DNA of 64,000 nt. Origin: SXXZ01 sp041177965. Its GTDB lineage: Bacteria; Verrucomicrobiota; Verrucomicrobiia; Limisphaerales; UBA9464. The notes beneath the pieces were generated by a model. The model made no database searches and was not told the origin of the DNA. It saw only the letters and a program-made list of their open reading frames with translations. Each line of letters starts with the position of its first letter. Within the stretch, counting starts at the first letter, position 1. The position numbers were made by a program, and so were the translations under genes. Positions 1-8,962 of the stretch are shown piece after piece. The stretch spans positions 1 through 64,000 of the forward strand of contig JBEGWF010000108.1 in the NCBI GenBank assembly GCA_041177965.1, written 5' to 3'.

Positions 1-99
1 TGGCCCGACCCGATCCCATCCCGAACTCGGCCGTCAAACACCGCATTGCCGATGGTAGTGCATGTATAGCTTGCGCGAGAGTAGGTAGCCGCCGAACCT
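1..99 (+). rRNA. rrf: 5S ribosomal RNA, 3' part
   Basis: The first 99 bases match the 3' two thirds of a bacterial 5S rRNA: the loop containing CCGAACTCGG, the GCCGATGGTAGTG segment and the GCGAGAGTAGGT segment appear in the right order and spacing. The 5' third lies outside the window. The exact 3' end (96 to 100) is estimated by aligning from memory with E. coli 5S. A terminator starts ten bases later, so this is probably the end of an rRNA operon. Confidence 0.93.
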
Positions 100-108
100 T
101 TCCTAAAA

Positions 109-140
109 GCCGGACTTCTTCTACGAAGTCCGGCTTTTTT
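109..140 (+). terminator. Intrinsic terminator of the rRNA operon
   Basis: A perfect 10-bp stem (GCCGGACTTC at 109-118, GAAGTCCGGC at 125-134) encloses a 6-base loop and is followed by six T residues. It sits directly behind the 5S rRNA gene. Confidence 0.93.
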
Positions 141-248
141 CATTCCACGTCCGCCCGCCAGGGCGGACTGGCCCAAATCCATCCGGACTTCTTCAACGAA
201 GTCCGGCTTTTTTCATTCCACGTCCGCCCGCCACGGCGGACTGGCCCA
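110..248 (+). repeat. Duplicated 66-bp terminator module
   Basis: Positions 110-175 and 183-248 are two copies of the same 66-base unit with only two mismatches that I can see (T to A in the first hairpin loop, G to C beside the second hairpin). Each unit contains a terminator hairpin with T-run and a second GC-rich stem-loop (GTCCGCCC / GGGCGGAC at 149-168 in copy one, a 7-bp version at 222-241 in copy two). Seven bases separate the copies. The region 249-526 that follows shows no gene that I can support; it must hold the promoter of the next gene. Confidence 0.9.
183..213 (+). terminator. Second copy of the intrinsic terminator
   Basis: A 9-bp stem (CCGGACTTC at 183-191, GAAGTCCGG at 198-206) with loop TTCAAC and a run of six T at 208-213. 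It backs up the first terminator behind the rRNA operon. Confidence 0.88.
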
Positions 249-526
249 GCCATCCCTCAACCACGTCCAATCCTGCGGACCTCGCCCAACAGAGGTGCCG
301 GGTGCGCCGCCGACCGCAAATGCCACATCCACCGAAAACCAGGAACCGGTTCCCGCCCTCTCCGGACGTTCCGGTGCCGTTCGCCAGGATCCGGCTTTCC
401 ATCGACCGGTTTTTCTCTACATTCTTGGCACGTGACGGTCTCTGAAACCGGAGTCCCAAGCCGAGCGGCGACCCTCCGTTGGGCATGATCCGGCCCCTTC
501 GGAGAGCGATCGCCGCCGTTTCACCT

Positions 527-844
527 ATGCCGACCTACGAATACGTCTGCCAGAAGTGCCAAGCTCAATTCGAGTTGTCCCAGCGGATCAGCGACGCGCC
601 CCTGACCCAATGTCCAAAGGAACTCTGTCCCGGCAAGAAATGGGGGAAGGGAAGGGTCCAGCGCGGGGTGGGTGGCGGGGCCGGCTTGTTGTTCAAGGGT
701 TCGGGATTTTACATCACCGATTACCGCAGTTCGAATTACAAGTCTTCGGCCGCCAGCGAGACGAAAGCGCCCAAACCCTCGGCGTCTGCGGGAAGCAACG
801 CTTCGGGGGCGTCATCCTCATCGACGAAATCATCGGCGGGATGA
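527..844 (+). CDS. FmdB-type zinc-ribbon protein
   Basis: This 105-residue protein starts MPTYEYVCQKC, the usual opening of the FmdB/CxxC regulatory zinc-ribbon family. Cysteines at residues 8 and 11 form the first knuckle, and the CPKELC segment at about 31-36 forms the second, with a longer spacing than usual. The domain continues to a GSGFYITDY motif, which is also typical of the family. The last 35 residues are a low-complexity tail rich in serine, alanine and lysine. I chose the ATG at 527 because an in-frame ATG at 479 would add 16 residues that no family member has. The role of this family is poorly known; an early link to formamidase regulation gave it its name. It lies 25 bases before the next gene on the same strand. 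Confidence 0.88.
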   Translation: MPTYEYVCQKCQAQFELSQRISDAPLTQCPKELCPGKKWGKGRVQRGVGGGAGLLFKGSGFYITDYRSSNYKSSAASETKAPKPSASAGSNASGASSSSTKSSAG

Positions 845-869
845 GATCGGCGTCCATGCCCGGATCCCC

Positions 870-2306
870 ATGAACAGCAGCGGCCTTCGGCTCCGGTGGA
901 TGCTGGTCTGCTGGGGGTTGATTTCCTTGACCGTCTCCGCGCAGGTCGAGACTCCGTCGCGCCGGATCTCCGGTGCGCCGACCCGCAGTCGTTCCGGTCA
1001 ATTCCTCGTCGTCGGCGATTCGGCAATGACGGACCCCGGTGCCCTGCCGGGGATCCAGGTGCCGGCCGGGGCGCAGCGCACGCTCACGCTGAATCCCCTG
1101 AGGCCGATGGATCAGCAGGGCATGGCCTCCCTGAGCCCACCGGTGCTTTCGGTTTCCTGCGAGCGGGTAAAAGCGGGAGTCCTGCGGATCCTCCGCTTGG
1201 ACGACAATCACCGGGGCGCCATGGTGGTCCGGATCGTCAGGGTCAACCCGCGCACCGCTCCGGCGGGGATCGTGGCCACGCAGTATGCCGACGGATGGAG
1301 GTACACTTTGGAGGTCCAGGAGCGCATGCCTTGGCCCCTGCTGGTCCGGACCATGGTGGAGGCGCTCCTGTTGGAGATCGCCAATCGTGCCAATGACGGG
1401 CCGCTGAGCCCCATTCCGCTCTGGCTGTCCGAGGGCCTCACGACCCTGGTCATCTCGGAGTCGGGCCCTGAACTGGTCCCCCAGCTGAATCGGGAATTCA
1501 AGGATCCCCGCCGATCCATGGACCCGCTCGTAGCGATCGCCGCGAGGATCTCCGGCCGGCCGCCGATGGGGTTCGAGGATCTGGCGTCACCGTCCGACGG
1601 ACTCCAGTCCGATCCGGCGCGTCTCCAGTGGTTCCAGGGATCCTCGGCGCTGCTGGTACACCATCTTCGCCATCTGGGTGGAACGCCTGGCTCCTTGGGT
1701 CGTCTCGCATCCTCGCTCCACCAGACCCTGAATTGGCAAACCGCCTTCCTTCGGACCTATTCCGCCGACTTCAACAGCCTTCTGGAGGTGGAGAAATGGT
1801 GGGGGGTGGTCGCCATGGCCTTCCACGTCCAGAATTCCGCGCAACGGACCACACCCGAGGCCTTGGCCGCGCAGGTGCGCTCGGTGCTGACGGAAACGGC
1901 CGAGACCGCGGCCTCGACCAATGGTGTACCCATCCGCAGGAGTTTCCGGATCTCGGAGATCATCGAGGGGTGGCCCCATGCGGCCCACGGCCCAGTGCTG
2001 GACCGGAAACTGGTTCAACTTCGTCTGCTCTCGCGCCTCGCTCAGGCTCTTTCCGGCCGGGACGGCATGGACGCCACCACGCGCGCAGGGATCGAGCGGA
2101 CGGACCAACTGCTGGGGATTCTGGCCCGGTACCAGGAGGCCCGTTCCGGCGTGGGTCCCGGGGGCGCCCGCCGCGGCGATCTCGATCCGAGGATCCGCCT
2201 CCTCGTCTCAGGCACCGCCGCCCAGCTGCGGGCGATCGAGGGCGCGCTGTTGGACGGGGCCCCGGCCGTGTCCGTGGCCCCGATGTCCAGGAACCCCGCT
2301 CCGTGA
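870..2306 (+). CDS. Exported protein of unknown function, peptidase-MA-like region
   Basis: The product has 478 residues and begins with a signal peptide (hydrophobic core MLVCWGLISLTVSA, predicted cleavage near residue 26). I do not recognise a full-length family. At about residues 160-200 it contains a helix followed by PLWLSEGL, which resembles the second half of gluzincin metallopeptidases of the peptidase-MA type, where HExxH is followed by a PxWLxEG motif. The HExxH itself is absent here (the corresponding helix reads MVEALLLEIANR), so a zinc protease activity is not supported. A second helical region at about 230-290 also fits that fold. The start at 870 was chosen because the signal peptide begins there; the frame is open further upstream but overlaps fmdB. 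It precedes the propeller protein by 61 bases. Confidence 0.6.
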   Translation: MNSSGLRLRWMLVCWGLISLTVSAQVETPSRRISGAPTRSRSGQFLVVGDSAMTDPGALPGIQVPAGAQRTLTLNPLRPMDQQGMASLSPPVLSVSCERVKAGVLRILRLDDNHRGAMVVRIVRVNPRTAPAGIVATQYADGWRYTLEVQERMPWPLLVRTMVEALLLEIANRANDGPLSPIPLWLSEGLTTLVISESGPELVPQLNREFKDPRRSMDPLVAIAARISGRPPMGFEDLASPSDGLQSDPARLQWFQGSSALLVHHLRHLGGTPGSLGRLASSLHQTLNWQTAFLRTYSADFNSLLEVEKWWGVVAMAFHVQNSAQRTTPEALAAQVRSVLTETAETAASTNGVPIRRSFRISEIIEGWPHAAHGPVLDRKLVQLRLLSRLAQALSGRDGMDATTRAGIERTDQLLGILARYQEARSGVGPGGARRGDLDPRIRLLVSGTAAQLRAIEGALLDGAPAVSVAPMSRNPAP

Positions 2307-2367
2307 GGCGTCGTTCCGGGCAAAAAGGAGTTTGCGTGTCGGGTGTGAATCCAGTCCGATTTGGCCC

Positions 2368-3966
2368 ATGAAAGCCCTTGGTGTTCGTCTCCTGCTGCTC
2401 TGGGCCATCGCCGGCACCGGGTTCGCCCAGCAGACCGCCCCGGCAACCCCATCATGGATGCCGCCCGAGTCCTCCTTCAGGAAGGTCATCCTCGATGAGG
2501 ACGCGCTGGTCGACGGTGCCCGGAAGGACACCATCGTCGATCCTATGGAATTGACCGTCGCGCCCGACGGCCGCGTGTTCTGGGTCGAACGCGCCGGCGT
2601 GGTGAAGGTCTGGAAGCCGGACACGAAGTCCACGGTCGTCGCGGGCAAGTTGGTCACGTTCACCGGTCTCGAGGACGGCGCCCTCGGCATCACCCTCGAT
2701 CCGGGCTTCGCGCAGAACCATTGGATCTACGTCAACCGGTCGCTCCCCGAGACCACCACCAACGCCCAGGGCAAGGTGGGCATCATCCGGGTTTCCCGCT
2801 TCACCGTGAAGGGCGACCAGCTCGATCTCTCGACCGAAACCCCGATCATCGACGTCGAGACCCAGCGCGAGCAATGCTGCCATGTGGGCGGATCCCTGAC
2901 CTTCGACGCCGCCGGCAATCTCTACATGTCGATCGGCGACAACACCAATCCCTTCGACTCCGACGGCTTCTCCCCGCACGACGAGCGGCCCGGCCGCTAT
3001 CCGTGGGACGGTCAACGGACCGCCGCCAACGCCAATTCCCTGGTCGGCAAGGTGTTGAGGATCAAGCCGCGTCCGCAGGGGGGCTACGACATCCCCGAAG
3101 GCAACCTGTTCAAGCCCGGCACCGCGGGCACCCGGCCCGAGATCTACGTGATGGGCAACCGCAACCCGTTCCGGGTGTCGGTGGACCGCAGGACCGGATA
3201 TCTCTACTGGGGAGAGGTGGGCCCCGACTCCGGGCATGCCGACGCCAAGCGCGGCTCGGCCGGATTCGACGAGGTCAACCAGGCTCGCAAGCCGGGGTTC
3301 TTCGGTTGGCCGATGTTCGTCGGCGACAACCGCGCCTACACCAAGGTGAACTTCGTGGATCGCCAGCGCTCCGTGGATGCCCGGCAGGCCCACGATCAGG
3401 TCCGCAAGCGGATCGAGGAGCTCAAGAAGAAGGGCGAGACCAACAATCTCCCCGCATTGCCGCCGAAGCCCGAGGCCTGGGACCCCCAGGGCGTCGTCTT
3501 CGATCCGCTCCATCCGCGCAACACCTCCCCGAACAACACCGGCATCCAGGAGTTGCCTCCCGCCCAACCGGCGTTCATCTACTATCCGGCCTCGGCCTCG
3601 ACCCGGTTTCCCGCGGTGGGTTCCGGAGGCCGAACCGCCATGGCGGGTCCGGTCTACTACTACGATCCCAAGGCCACCTCCCCCCATCGCCTCCCCAAGG
3701 CATTCGATCACACGCTGTTCATCTACGAGTGGTCGCGCAACTGGATCGTCGCGGTGAAGCTCGATGAGAACGACAACATCGCCAAGACCGCCGATGGCAA
3801 GTGGATGATGGAGCGGTTCATGCCGGCCTCCACCTTCAAGAGGCCGATGGACCTGGAGCTCGGATCCGATGGCTGCCTGTACCTGATCGAATACGGCAAG
3901 GACTGGGGCAACAATTCGGACACCAAGATCGTCCGGATCGAGTATCACGGACCGGGTGGATCGTAG
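2368..3966 (+). CDS. Exported PQQ-dependent sugar dehydrogenase-like beta-propeller
   Basis: A 532-residue protein with a signal peptide (residues 1 to about 18, ending GTGFAQ). The mature part resembles the glucose/sorbosone dehydrogenase family: a six-bladed propeller that opens with a PMELTVAPDGRVFWVERAG strand pair, then GALGITLDPGF, a conserved C-C-H-V-G-G segment, GDNTNPF, and MGNRNPFR. These enzymes oxidise sugars or sugar-like compounds in the periplasm with pyrroloquinoline quinone, but related verrucomicrobial proteins are often fused to cytochromes or act on unknown substrates. No CxxCH haem site is present. The gene ends six bases before nadB. A functional link to NAD synthesis is not evident. 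Substrate and cofactor are unknown from sequence. Confidence 0.85.
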   Translation: MKALGVRLLLLWAIAGTGFAQQTAPATPSWMPPESSFRKVILDEDALVDGARKDTIVDPMELTVAPDGRVFWVERAGVVKVWKPDTKSTVVAGKLVTFTGLEDGALGITLDPGFAQNHWIYVNRSLPETTTNAQGKVGIIRVSRFTVKGDQLDLSTETPIIDVETQREQCCHVGGSLTFDAAGNLYMSIGDNTNPFDSDGFSPHDERPGRYPWDGQRTAANANSLVGKVLRIKPRPQGGYDIPEGNLFKPGTAGTRPEIYVMGNRNPFRVSVDRRTGYLYWGEVGPDSGHADAKRGSAGFDEVNQARKPGFFGWPMFVGDNRAYTKVNFVDRQRSVDARQAHDQVRKRIEELKKKGETNNLPALPPKPEAWDPQGVVFDPLHPRNTSPNNTGIQELPPAQPAFIYYPASASTRFPAVGSGGRTAMAGPVYYYDPKATSPHRLPKAFDHTLFIYEWSRNWIVAVKLDENDNIAKTADGKWMMERFMPASTFKRPMDLELGSDGCLYLIEYGKDWGNNSDTKIVRIEYHGPGGS

Positions 3967-3971
3967 GCCCG

Positions 3972-5588
3972 ATGTCCGATCCCCAGTCCCATTCGTTCGA
4001 CTTCCTGATCCTCGGAAGCGGCATCGCGGGCCTGACCTATGCGCTGAAGGTGGCTCAGCGCGGCCGGGTGGCGATCGTCACCAAGAAGAACCGGGCCGAT
4101 TCCAACACCAACTGGGCCCAGGGCGGGATCGCCTCGGTCACCAGCCGGGAGGACAGCTTCGAGCTGCACGTCCGGGACACGCTGGAGGCGGGGGCGGGCC
4201 TGTGTCGCGAGTCGGTGGTCCGAAGCATCGTCGAGGAGGGGCCCGAGCGGATCGCGGAACTGATCCGGCTCGGGGCCCAGTTCAGCCAGCGCGAGGTCCC
4301 CGGGGGCGGCGGCCGTCGTGAACTCGACCTCACGAAGGAGGGCGGCCACTCGAAGCGTCGCATCCTGCACGCGGCCGACGCCACCGGTCGGGAGATAGAG
4401 CGGGCCCTCCTCGCCGCGATCGCGGCCAATCCGGCGATCTCCGTCTTCGAGAACCACCTGGCCATCGACCTCGTCACCACGGCGAAGCTCGGGATTCCCG
4501 GGCCCAACCGCTGTGCCGGGGTCTACGTGCTCAACAAGATGGAGGGTCGGGTCGACGTGTTCGAGTCTCCGACCGTGCTTCTGGCCACCGGTGGTTGCGG
4601 CAAGGTGTACCTCTACACGACCAACCCCGACATCGCCACCGGCGACGGGGTGGCGATGGCCTATCGGGCGGGGGTGCCGATCCTGAACATGGAGTTCATC
4701 CAGTTCCACCCCACCTGCCTCTTCCATCCCCGGGCAAAGTCCTTCCTGATCTCGGAGGCGGTGCGCGGTGAAGGCGGGGTGTTGCGGGGGCAGGATGGCG
4801 AGCGCTTCATGCACCGCTACGATCCCCGGCTCGAGCTGGCTCCCCGCGACATCGTGGCCCGTGCGATCGACTCCGAGATGAAGCGGACCGGGGCCGATTG
4901 CGTGTATCTCGACATCACGCACCGACCGGGCGACTTCATCCTCGGCCACTTCCCAACCATCCATGCCCGATGTCTGGAGTTCGGCATCGACATCACCCGC
5001 GATTGGATCCCGGTGGTCCCGGCCGCCCATTATCAATGCGGGGGCGTGGAGACCGATCTGGATGGCCAGACGTCCTTGCCTGGGCTGCTCGCGGTGGGTG
5101 AGGTGGCCTGCACGGGGTTGCACGGGGCCAATCGACTGGCGAGCAATTCGCTGCTCGAGGCCCTGGTCTGCTCCCATCGGGCGGCGACCCGGGTCCTCTC
5201 GATGCCCCACCCCGAGGGCAGGGTCTCCATCCCTCCGTGGCAGACGGGCCGGGCGACCGATCCCGACGAGATGGTCGTGGTGTCGCACAACTGGGACGAG
5301 ATCCGACGCCTGATGTGGGATTACGTCGGGATCGTCCGGACCAACAAGCGTCTTCGCCGGGCGCAGAAACGCCTCTCGAATCTCCAGGAGGAGATCCGCG
5401 AATACTACTGGGACTTCATCGTCACGGCCGATCTCCTGGAGCTCCGCAATCTGGCCACGGTGGCCGAGATCATCGTGGCCGGGGCCCTGCGTCGCCCCGA
5501 GAGCCGTGGGCTTCATTTCAACCGGGATCATCCGGAGGCCGATCCCCGTTGGACCCGGATCGATACGCGCGTCCGCTGGGAGGGCTGA
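3972..5588 (+). CDS. nadB: L-aspartate oxidase
   Basis: NadB oxidises L-aspartate to iminoaspartate, the first step of de novo NAD synthesis, in the cytoplasm with FAD. The 538-residue product has the Rossmann motif GSGIAGLTYAL at about residues 14-24, the second FAD segment with NTNWAQGGIA at about 47-56, the MEFIQFHPT motif, and the C-terminal GANRLASNSLLEALV segment that binds FAD. It ends with the helical domain shared with succinate dehydrogenase flavoproteins. The length is normal for NadB. Fumarate reductase flavoproteins are relatives, but the NAQGG-type loop and overall order favour NadB. nadA and nadC are not in the window. Confidence 0.96.
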   Translation: MSDPQSHSFDFLILGSGIAGLTYALKVAQRGRVAIVTKKNRADSNTNWAQGGIASVTSREDSFELHVRDTLEAGAGLCRESVVRSIVEEGPERIAELIRLGAQFSQREVPGGGGRRELDLTKEGGHSKRRILHAADATGREIERALLAAIAANPAISVFENHLAIDLVTTAKLGIPGPNRCAGVYVLNKMEGRVDVFESPTVLLATGGCGKVYLYTTNPDIATGDGVAMAYRAGVPILNMEFIQFHPTCLFHPRAKSFLISEAVRGEGGVLRGQDGERFMHRYDPRLELAPRDIVARAIDSEMKRTGADCVYLDITHRPGDFILGHFPTIHARCLEFGIDITRDWIPVVPAAHYQCGGVETDLDGQTSLPGLLAVGEVACTGLHGANRLASNSLLEALVCSHRAATRVLSMPHPEGRVSIPPWQTGRATDPDEMVVVSHNWDEIRRLMWDYVGIVRTNKRLRRAQKRLSNLQEEIREYYWDFIVTADLLELRNLATVAEIIVAGALRRPESRGLHFNRDHPEADPRWTRIDTRVRWEG

Positions 5589-5603
5589 CTCCGCCTCAAG
5601 TCC

Positions 5604-7346
5604 GTGGCCATGTCTTCCGATACCCCGGGACGGGCCGCGGTCTCTGTTCCGTTCCCGTCTTCGATGTCCGACTCCTCGATCCAGACGAGACTGCGCCAGG
5701 CCTGGTACACATCGATGGTCACCATCATCGGGGTGGCGGTCCTGTCGCTCATCCTCGAGGTCGCCATCGGGGCCAAGCCCTCCCAATTGATGAGCCGGTT
5801 GGGCCGGATCCGGGATGGGGCCCAGCAGATCCATCTGGAACTGACCCTGCTCGGAAGACTCCTGGCCGACGACCCCGCCCTGTACCCGCCGAACCTGGTG
5901 AAACGCTTGTCGGGCATCGATGCATCGATCTCCCGTGGCATCTCGGAGATGAAGCCCTTGGAGAGCGAGAAGCCGGGCGAGTTCAAGGAACTGGAGGCGT
6001 GGTTCAGCGAGCAGTTCCTGCCCGACTTCCTCAACTTCATGAATCCCGTGGGTGATCAGGACCGGGGCATGATCCGGGAAAGGCTCAAGGGCTCCCGCGA
6101 TGAACTCCAGAGGAAGCTCATCCAGTTGGAGAATTCGAGGAGGGATCTGGCCGCCGGGGATGTCGAGGAGACCCGTCAGATCAAGTTCATGTCGGCGGCC
6201 GGGGGGTGCACCCTCGGGTTGATCGGGCTGGGATTGCTGTTCGCCCAGACGCGCTCGCTCCAGAAGGCCGTGATCCAGGCGGCCCACGAGGCCGCGCCCG
6301 TGGCGGGGGCCGACGCCAAGATGGCGGAGAACATCGCCAAATACGCGACCCGGATCCGGGAATTGGAGTCGGCCAACAAGACGCTGCGATCCGAGGTGGA
6401 CAAACTGGCCCCTCTGGCCGACGAGGTGGTGACGCTGCGCCAGCAAGTGAGCCAGTCGCCCTGGGAGGCCTGGTTGTCGACCATCCACGGTCGGGCGAGG
6501 TCCACCCTCGGGAAGGGCGGCGAATTGGGGATCGTTCTCGAGATCACTCCCGAAGAGATCCAGACCCTCGAGGGGCCGCTGCGTGAGCACACCGAATTCG
6601 TCCGGATCTCGGCTTCGCCGGAGCCGGACAAGCCGGTCCGGTCCCGCCATACCGTGCTCGTCGCGGAGAACGACATCTCCAACCGCGCCCGGCTGCTCTC
6701 CTGCATCACCGGACTCGATCTGGAGGTGCTCGAGGCCTCCTCGACCGAGGAGGCCTGGCGCATCCTCGACCGTGGTGCCGTCGTCCGCTTGTGTCTGGTC
6801 GGAACCCGGGAAGGCGACGATTCGGCCGCCGAATTCGGCCAGCGGGTGAAGTCCGACCCGAGGCATCAGGACGTGGAGGTCATCTTCTGCTCCCCGTTCA
6901 TGGACACGTCGGAGTTGACCCAGACCCTGAAGACCGTGGCCTCGGGAAAGACCCCGCTGGAGGAGGCCCAGGAGAAGGCGGGCCTGACCACCCACGCCTA
7001 CGGCAAGATGCTCAAGGCGGTCAACACCGAGACCCGCGAGACGCTCACCTATGCCCGGACCGCATTGTCGCATGGGCAGCGCAACGCCGCTTGGAACCGG
7101 ATCAGTTCGCTGAAGGAGACCGCCGCCTCGGTCGGCGACAAGGCCCTGAACAACGCGATCGCGTCGGTCGAGCGCGAGATGGACCGGGGCGACGTCTTCT
7201 TCATCACCAACGAACTGGAGCGGCTCGAGCGCGAGAACCAGCGCCTCAGCAAGTTGGCGGAACAGTTGTTGACCTCCGCCCCCAAGACCATGACCCCCGA
7301 GGATGTCGCGGCGGCCGGAGGGACCGCGGGCAAGGGGGGGGGGTGA
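5604..7346 (+). CDS. Membrane protein with degenerate response-regulator receiver
   Basis: A 580-residue protein (GTG start at 5604; ATG at 5610 and 5664 are alternatives, the last removing a 20-residue serine- and proline-rich leader). A hydrophobic segment at about residues 38-56 and another at about 192-210 flank a helical, probably extracytoplasmic, region. A coiled coil follows at about 245-285. Residues about 348-445 fold like a CheY receiver: VLVAENDIS gives the acidic pocket, but the phospho-acceptor position reads LVGTREG, with glycine instead of aspartate. The C-terminal 110 residues are helical with a terminal coiled coil. It could be a signalling scaffold that senses through protein contacts. 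It follows nadB by 15 bases and converges on the ABC gene. Confidence 0.62.
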   Translation: MAMSSDTPGRAAVSVPFPSSMSDSSIQTRLRQAWYTSMVTIIGVAVLSLILEVAIGAKPSQLMSRLGRIRDGAQQIHLELTLLGRLLADDPALYPPNLVKRLSGIDASISRGISEMKPLESEKPGEFKELEAWFSEQFLPDFLNFMNPVGDQDRGMIRERLKGSRDELQRKLIQLENSRRDLAAGDVEETRQIKFMSAAGGCTLGLIGLGLLFAQTRSLQKAVIQAAHEAAPVAGADAKMAENIAKYATRIRELESANKTLRSEVDKLAPLADEVVTLRQQVSQSPWEAWLSTIHGRARSTLGKGGELGIVLEITPEEIQTLEGPLREHTEFVRISASPEPDKPVRSRHTVLVAENDISNRARLLSCITGLDLEVLEASSTEEAWRILDRGAVVRLCLVGTREGDDSAAEFGQRVKSDPRHQDVEVIFCSPFMDTSELTQTLKTVASGKTPLEEAQEKAGLTTHAYGKMLKAVNTETRETLTYARTALSHGQRNAAWNRISSLKETAASVGDKALNNAIASVEREMDRGDVFFITNELERLERENQRLSKLAEQLLTSAPKTMTPEDVAAAGGTAGKGGG

Positions 7347-7388
7347 AGCGGTCGGATGGCCCGTGCGTCCACACCGGCCTGGCCCGGT

Positions 7389-8141
7389 TCAATCCGGCAT
7401 CCCCTCCGTCAGGACTCCGGCATTCCGGGTCAGGATCAGGAACGCCGCCTCGAGCGATCCAGTGGTCCCGGAAAGGGCCCGCAGTTCCGCGGCATCGCCG
7501 CAGGCGATGACCCGCCCCTGATGGAAGATCCCGATCCGGTCGGCCATCTCCTCGGCGACACTGACCTGATGGGTGCTGAGGAAGACCGTCATGCCATCGC
7601 GGGAGGCGCGTTCCCTCAGGATGTCCTTCACCACGCGGGCATGATGGGGGTCGAGCCCGACCATCGGCTCGTCGATGATGAAGACCTCCGGTCGGTGCAG
7701 CAGGGCGCTGGCGATGGCGATGCGTTGCCGGGTGCCGTGGCTGAGCGATTCGATGGGTCGGTGGAGCCATTCCTCGAGGTTGAAGCGGGGCACCAGCTCC
7801 TCGCAGCCCTCGCGGATCCGGGCGTCGGACATGCGGAACAGACGTCCCGTGAACCGCAGGAACTCCGCCGGGGTGAGCTTCTCGTAGAGGAACGGGAAAT
7901 CGGGCACATAGCTCAACCGTGCTCGGGCCTCCAGAGGGTTCGCCTGGATGTCGAATCCGGCGATGCGCGCCCGGCCCGCCGTCGGGCGGATCAGGCCGAC
8001 CATCATCTTGATCGTCGTGGTCTTCCCCGCGGCGTTGGGTCCCAGGACGGCGAAGAATTCGCCCCTGGGAATGGCGAGGGTGATCCCGTCCACGGCCCGG
8101 AGGGATCCGAAGTCTTTGGTCAGGCCTTCCAGTTCGATCAT
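7389..8141 (-). CDS. ABC transporter ATP-binding protein
   Basis: A 250-residue ATPase subunit with every nucleotide-binding motif: Walker A GPNAAGKTT at residues 34-42, signature LSHGTRQR at 133-140, Walker B VFIIDEP at 153-159, and the switch histidine at about 191. The Q-loop region reads YVPD rather than containing glutamine, as seen in ABC-2 type exporters of the drug/lantibiotic (DrrA/CcmA-like) class. No permease gene is adjacent; on the 3' side the neighbour is convergent. Upstream, with a 12-base gap, is an exported protein of unknown function that may be part of the same system. The transported substrate cannot be named. Confidence 0.92.
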   Translation of the reverse strand: MIELEGLTKDFGSLRAVDGITLAIPRGEFFAVLGPNAAGKTTTIKMMVGLIRPTAGRARIAGFDIQANPLEARARLSYVPDFPFLYEKLTPAEFLRFTGRLFRMSDARIREGCEELVPRFNLEEWLHRPIESLSHGTRQRIAIASALLHRPEVFIIDEPMVGLDPHHARVVKDILRERASRDGMTVFLSTHQVSVAEEMADRIGIFHQGRVIACGDAAELRALSGTTGSLEAAFLILTRNAGVLTEGMPD

Positions 8142-8153
8142 GCGGTTTCCTTC

Positions 8154-8951
8154 TCAGCGTCCGAGGATGGCTTCGTTGACCAGCTGAAGCCGGTCGGGCA
8201 GTTGGACCTTCAGCAGTTCTCCGGCACGGCTGATGAAGGCCGTCGCCTCGAGCTGGCCCGGCAGCCGGGCGGTGAGCCGGTGGACCCGGAGACGGCTCCG
8301 GCCGACCTGCATCCAATCGGAGCGCGCCTCGAGGGTCACCGATCCCGACAAGGCCCCGGGGTTCGTCCATGCCTGATCGGGGATCAGGCCCGCGGGGACC
8401 GAGGCGAGGTACGGCGCGGCCATGAGCCGAAGGGCGGTCCGATCGCGGGTCTCGAAACTCTGTTCGAACCGTCGACGACCCTCCTCGTAGACCAGCCGGA
8501 CCCGGTCGGATCCGGCCTCGGTCTGCAATTCCCAGCTTCTGGGGCGTTGGTCGACCCTGAGGTGCAGCCGGTCGAGCGAATTCGAGGGCGAGAGATCGAT
8601 GTCACCGAGGACCATGAGCCGGTGCAGCGGGGCCTCACCGCCGAAAAACTTGGCCGAGACCCTCAGATGATGGCCGGCGGGTGCGGAGACCATGCCCTCG
8701 ATGGTGTTGGTGGCATCCGCGCGCGGTGCCTCAAGGATCGACGGATGCCATTCGAAGGTGCCCAGGCTGCGCCCCTGGTGCCGGATGCTGAGGACGCTCG
8801 AGTCCGGCGAGTCGAGGAGCTTCCGCCAGACCCATTCCGGCGAGATCTCCGAGTCCGCCGCGAACCTGCCTCCCCACTCGGCCTGCCAGAGCAGCCCGTT
8901 CATCAGGACCCAGAACAGGGCGCTGAGGGCGAGGGCGATCCGTGAGGTCAT
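8154..8951 (-). CDS. Membrane-anchored protein of unknown function
   Basis: The 265-residue product starts with a single hydrophobic segment (residues 4-24) that may be an uncleaved anchor or a signal peptide. The remainder looks like a beta-rich extracytoplasmic domain, with repeated short strands and a closing segment VQLPDRLQLVNEA. I do not recognise a family. The gene sits 12 bases before the ABC ATPase and 11 bases after the TPR/LysM lipoprotein, which suggests that the three form an operon. A role as the periplasmic partner of the ABC system is only an inference from position. Confidence 0.7.
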   Translation of the reverse strand: MTSRIALALSALFWVLMNGLLWQAEWGGRFAADSEISPEWVWRKLLDSPDSSVLSIRHQGRSLGTFEWHPSILEAPRADATNTIEGMVSAPAGHHLRVSAKFFGGEAPLHRLMVLGDIDLSPSNSLDRLHLRVDQRPRSWELQTEAGSDRVRLVYEEGRRRFEQSFETRDRTALRLMAAPYLASVPAGLIPDQAWTNPGALSGSVTLEARSDWMQVGRSRLRVHRLTARLPGQLEATAFISRAGELLKVQLPDRLQLVNEAILGR

Positions 8952-8962
8952 GGGGGGTGTCC

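Noticed and set aside
193..486. Minus-strand open frame of 97 codons before fmdB
   Set aside because: Composition is glycine- and arginine-rich without family features, and it overlaps the second terminator module.
2452..3948. Long minus-strand open frame (498 codons) inside the propeller gene
   Set aside because: It is a shadow of a well-supported gene on the plus strand and reads as low-complexity valine, glycine and histidine.
3945..7073. Minus-strand open frame of over 1000 codons across nadB and the membrane-protein gene
   Set aside because: GC-rich antisense frame over nadB; no domain found.
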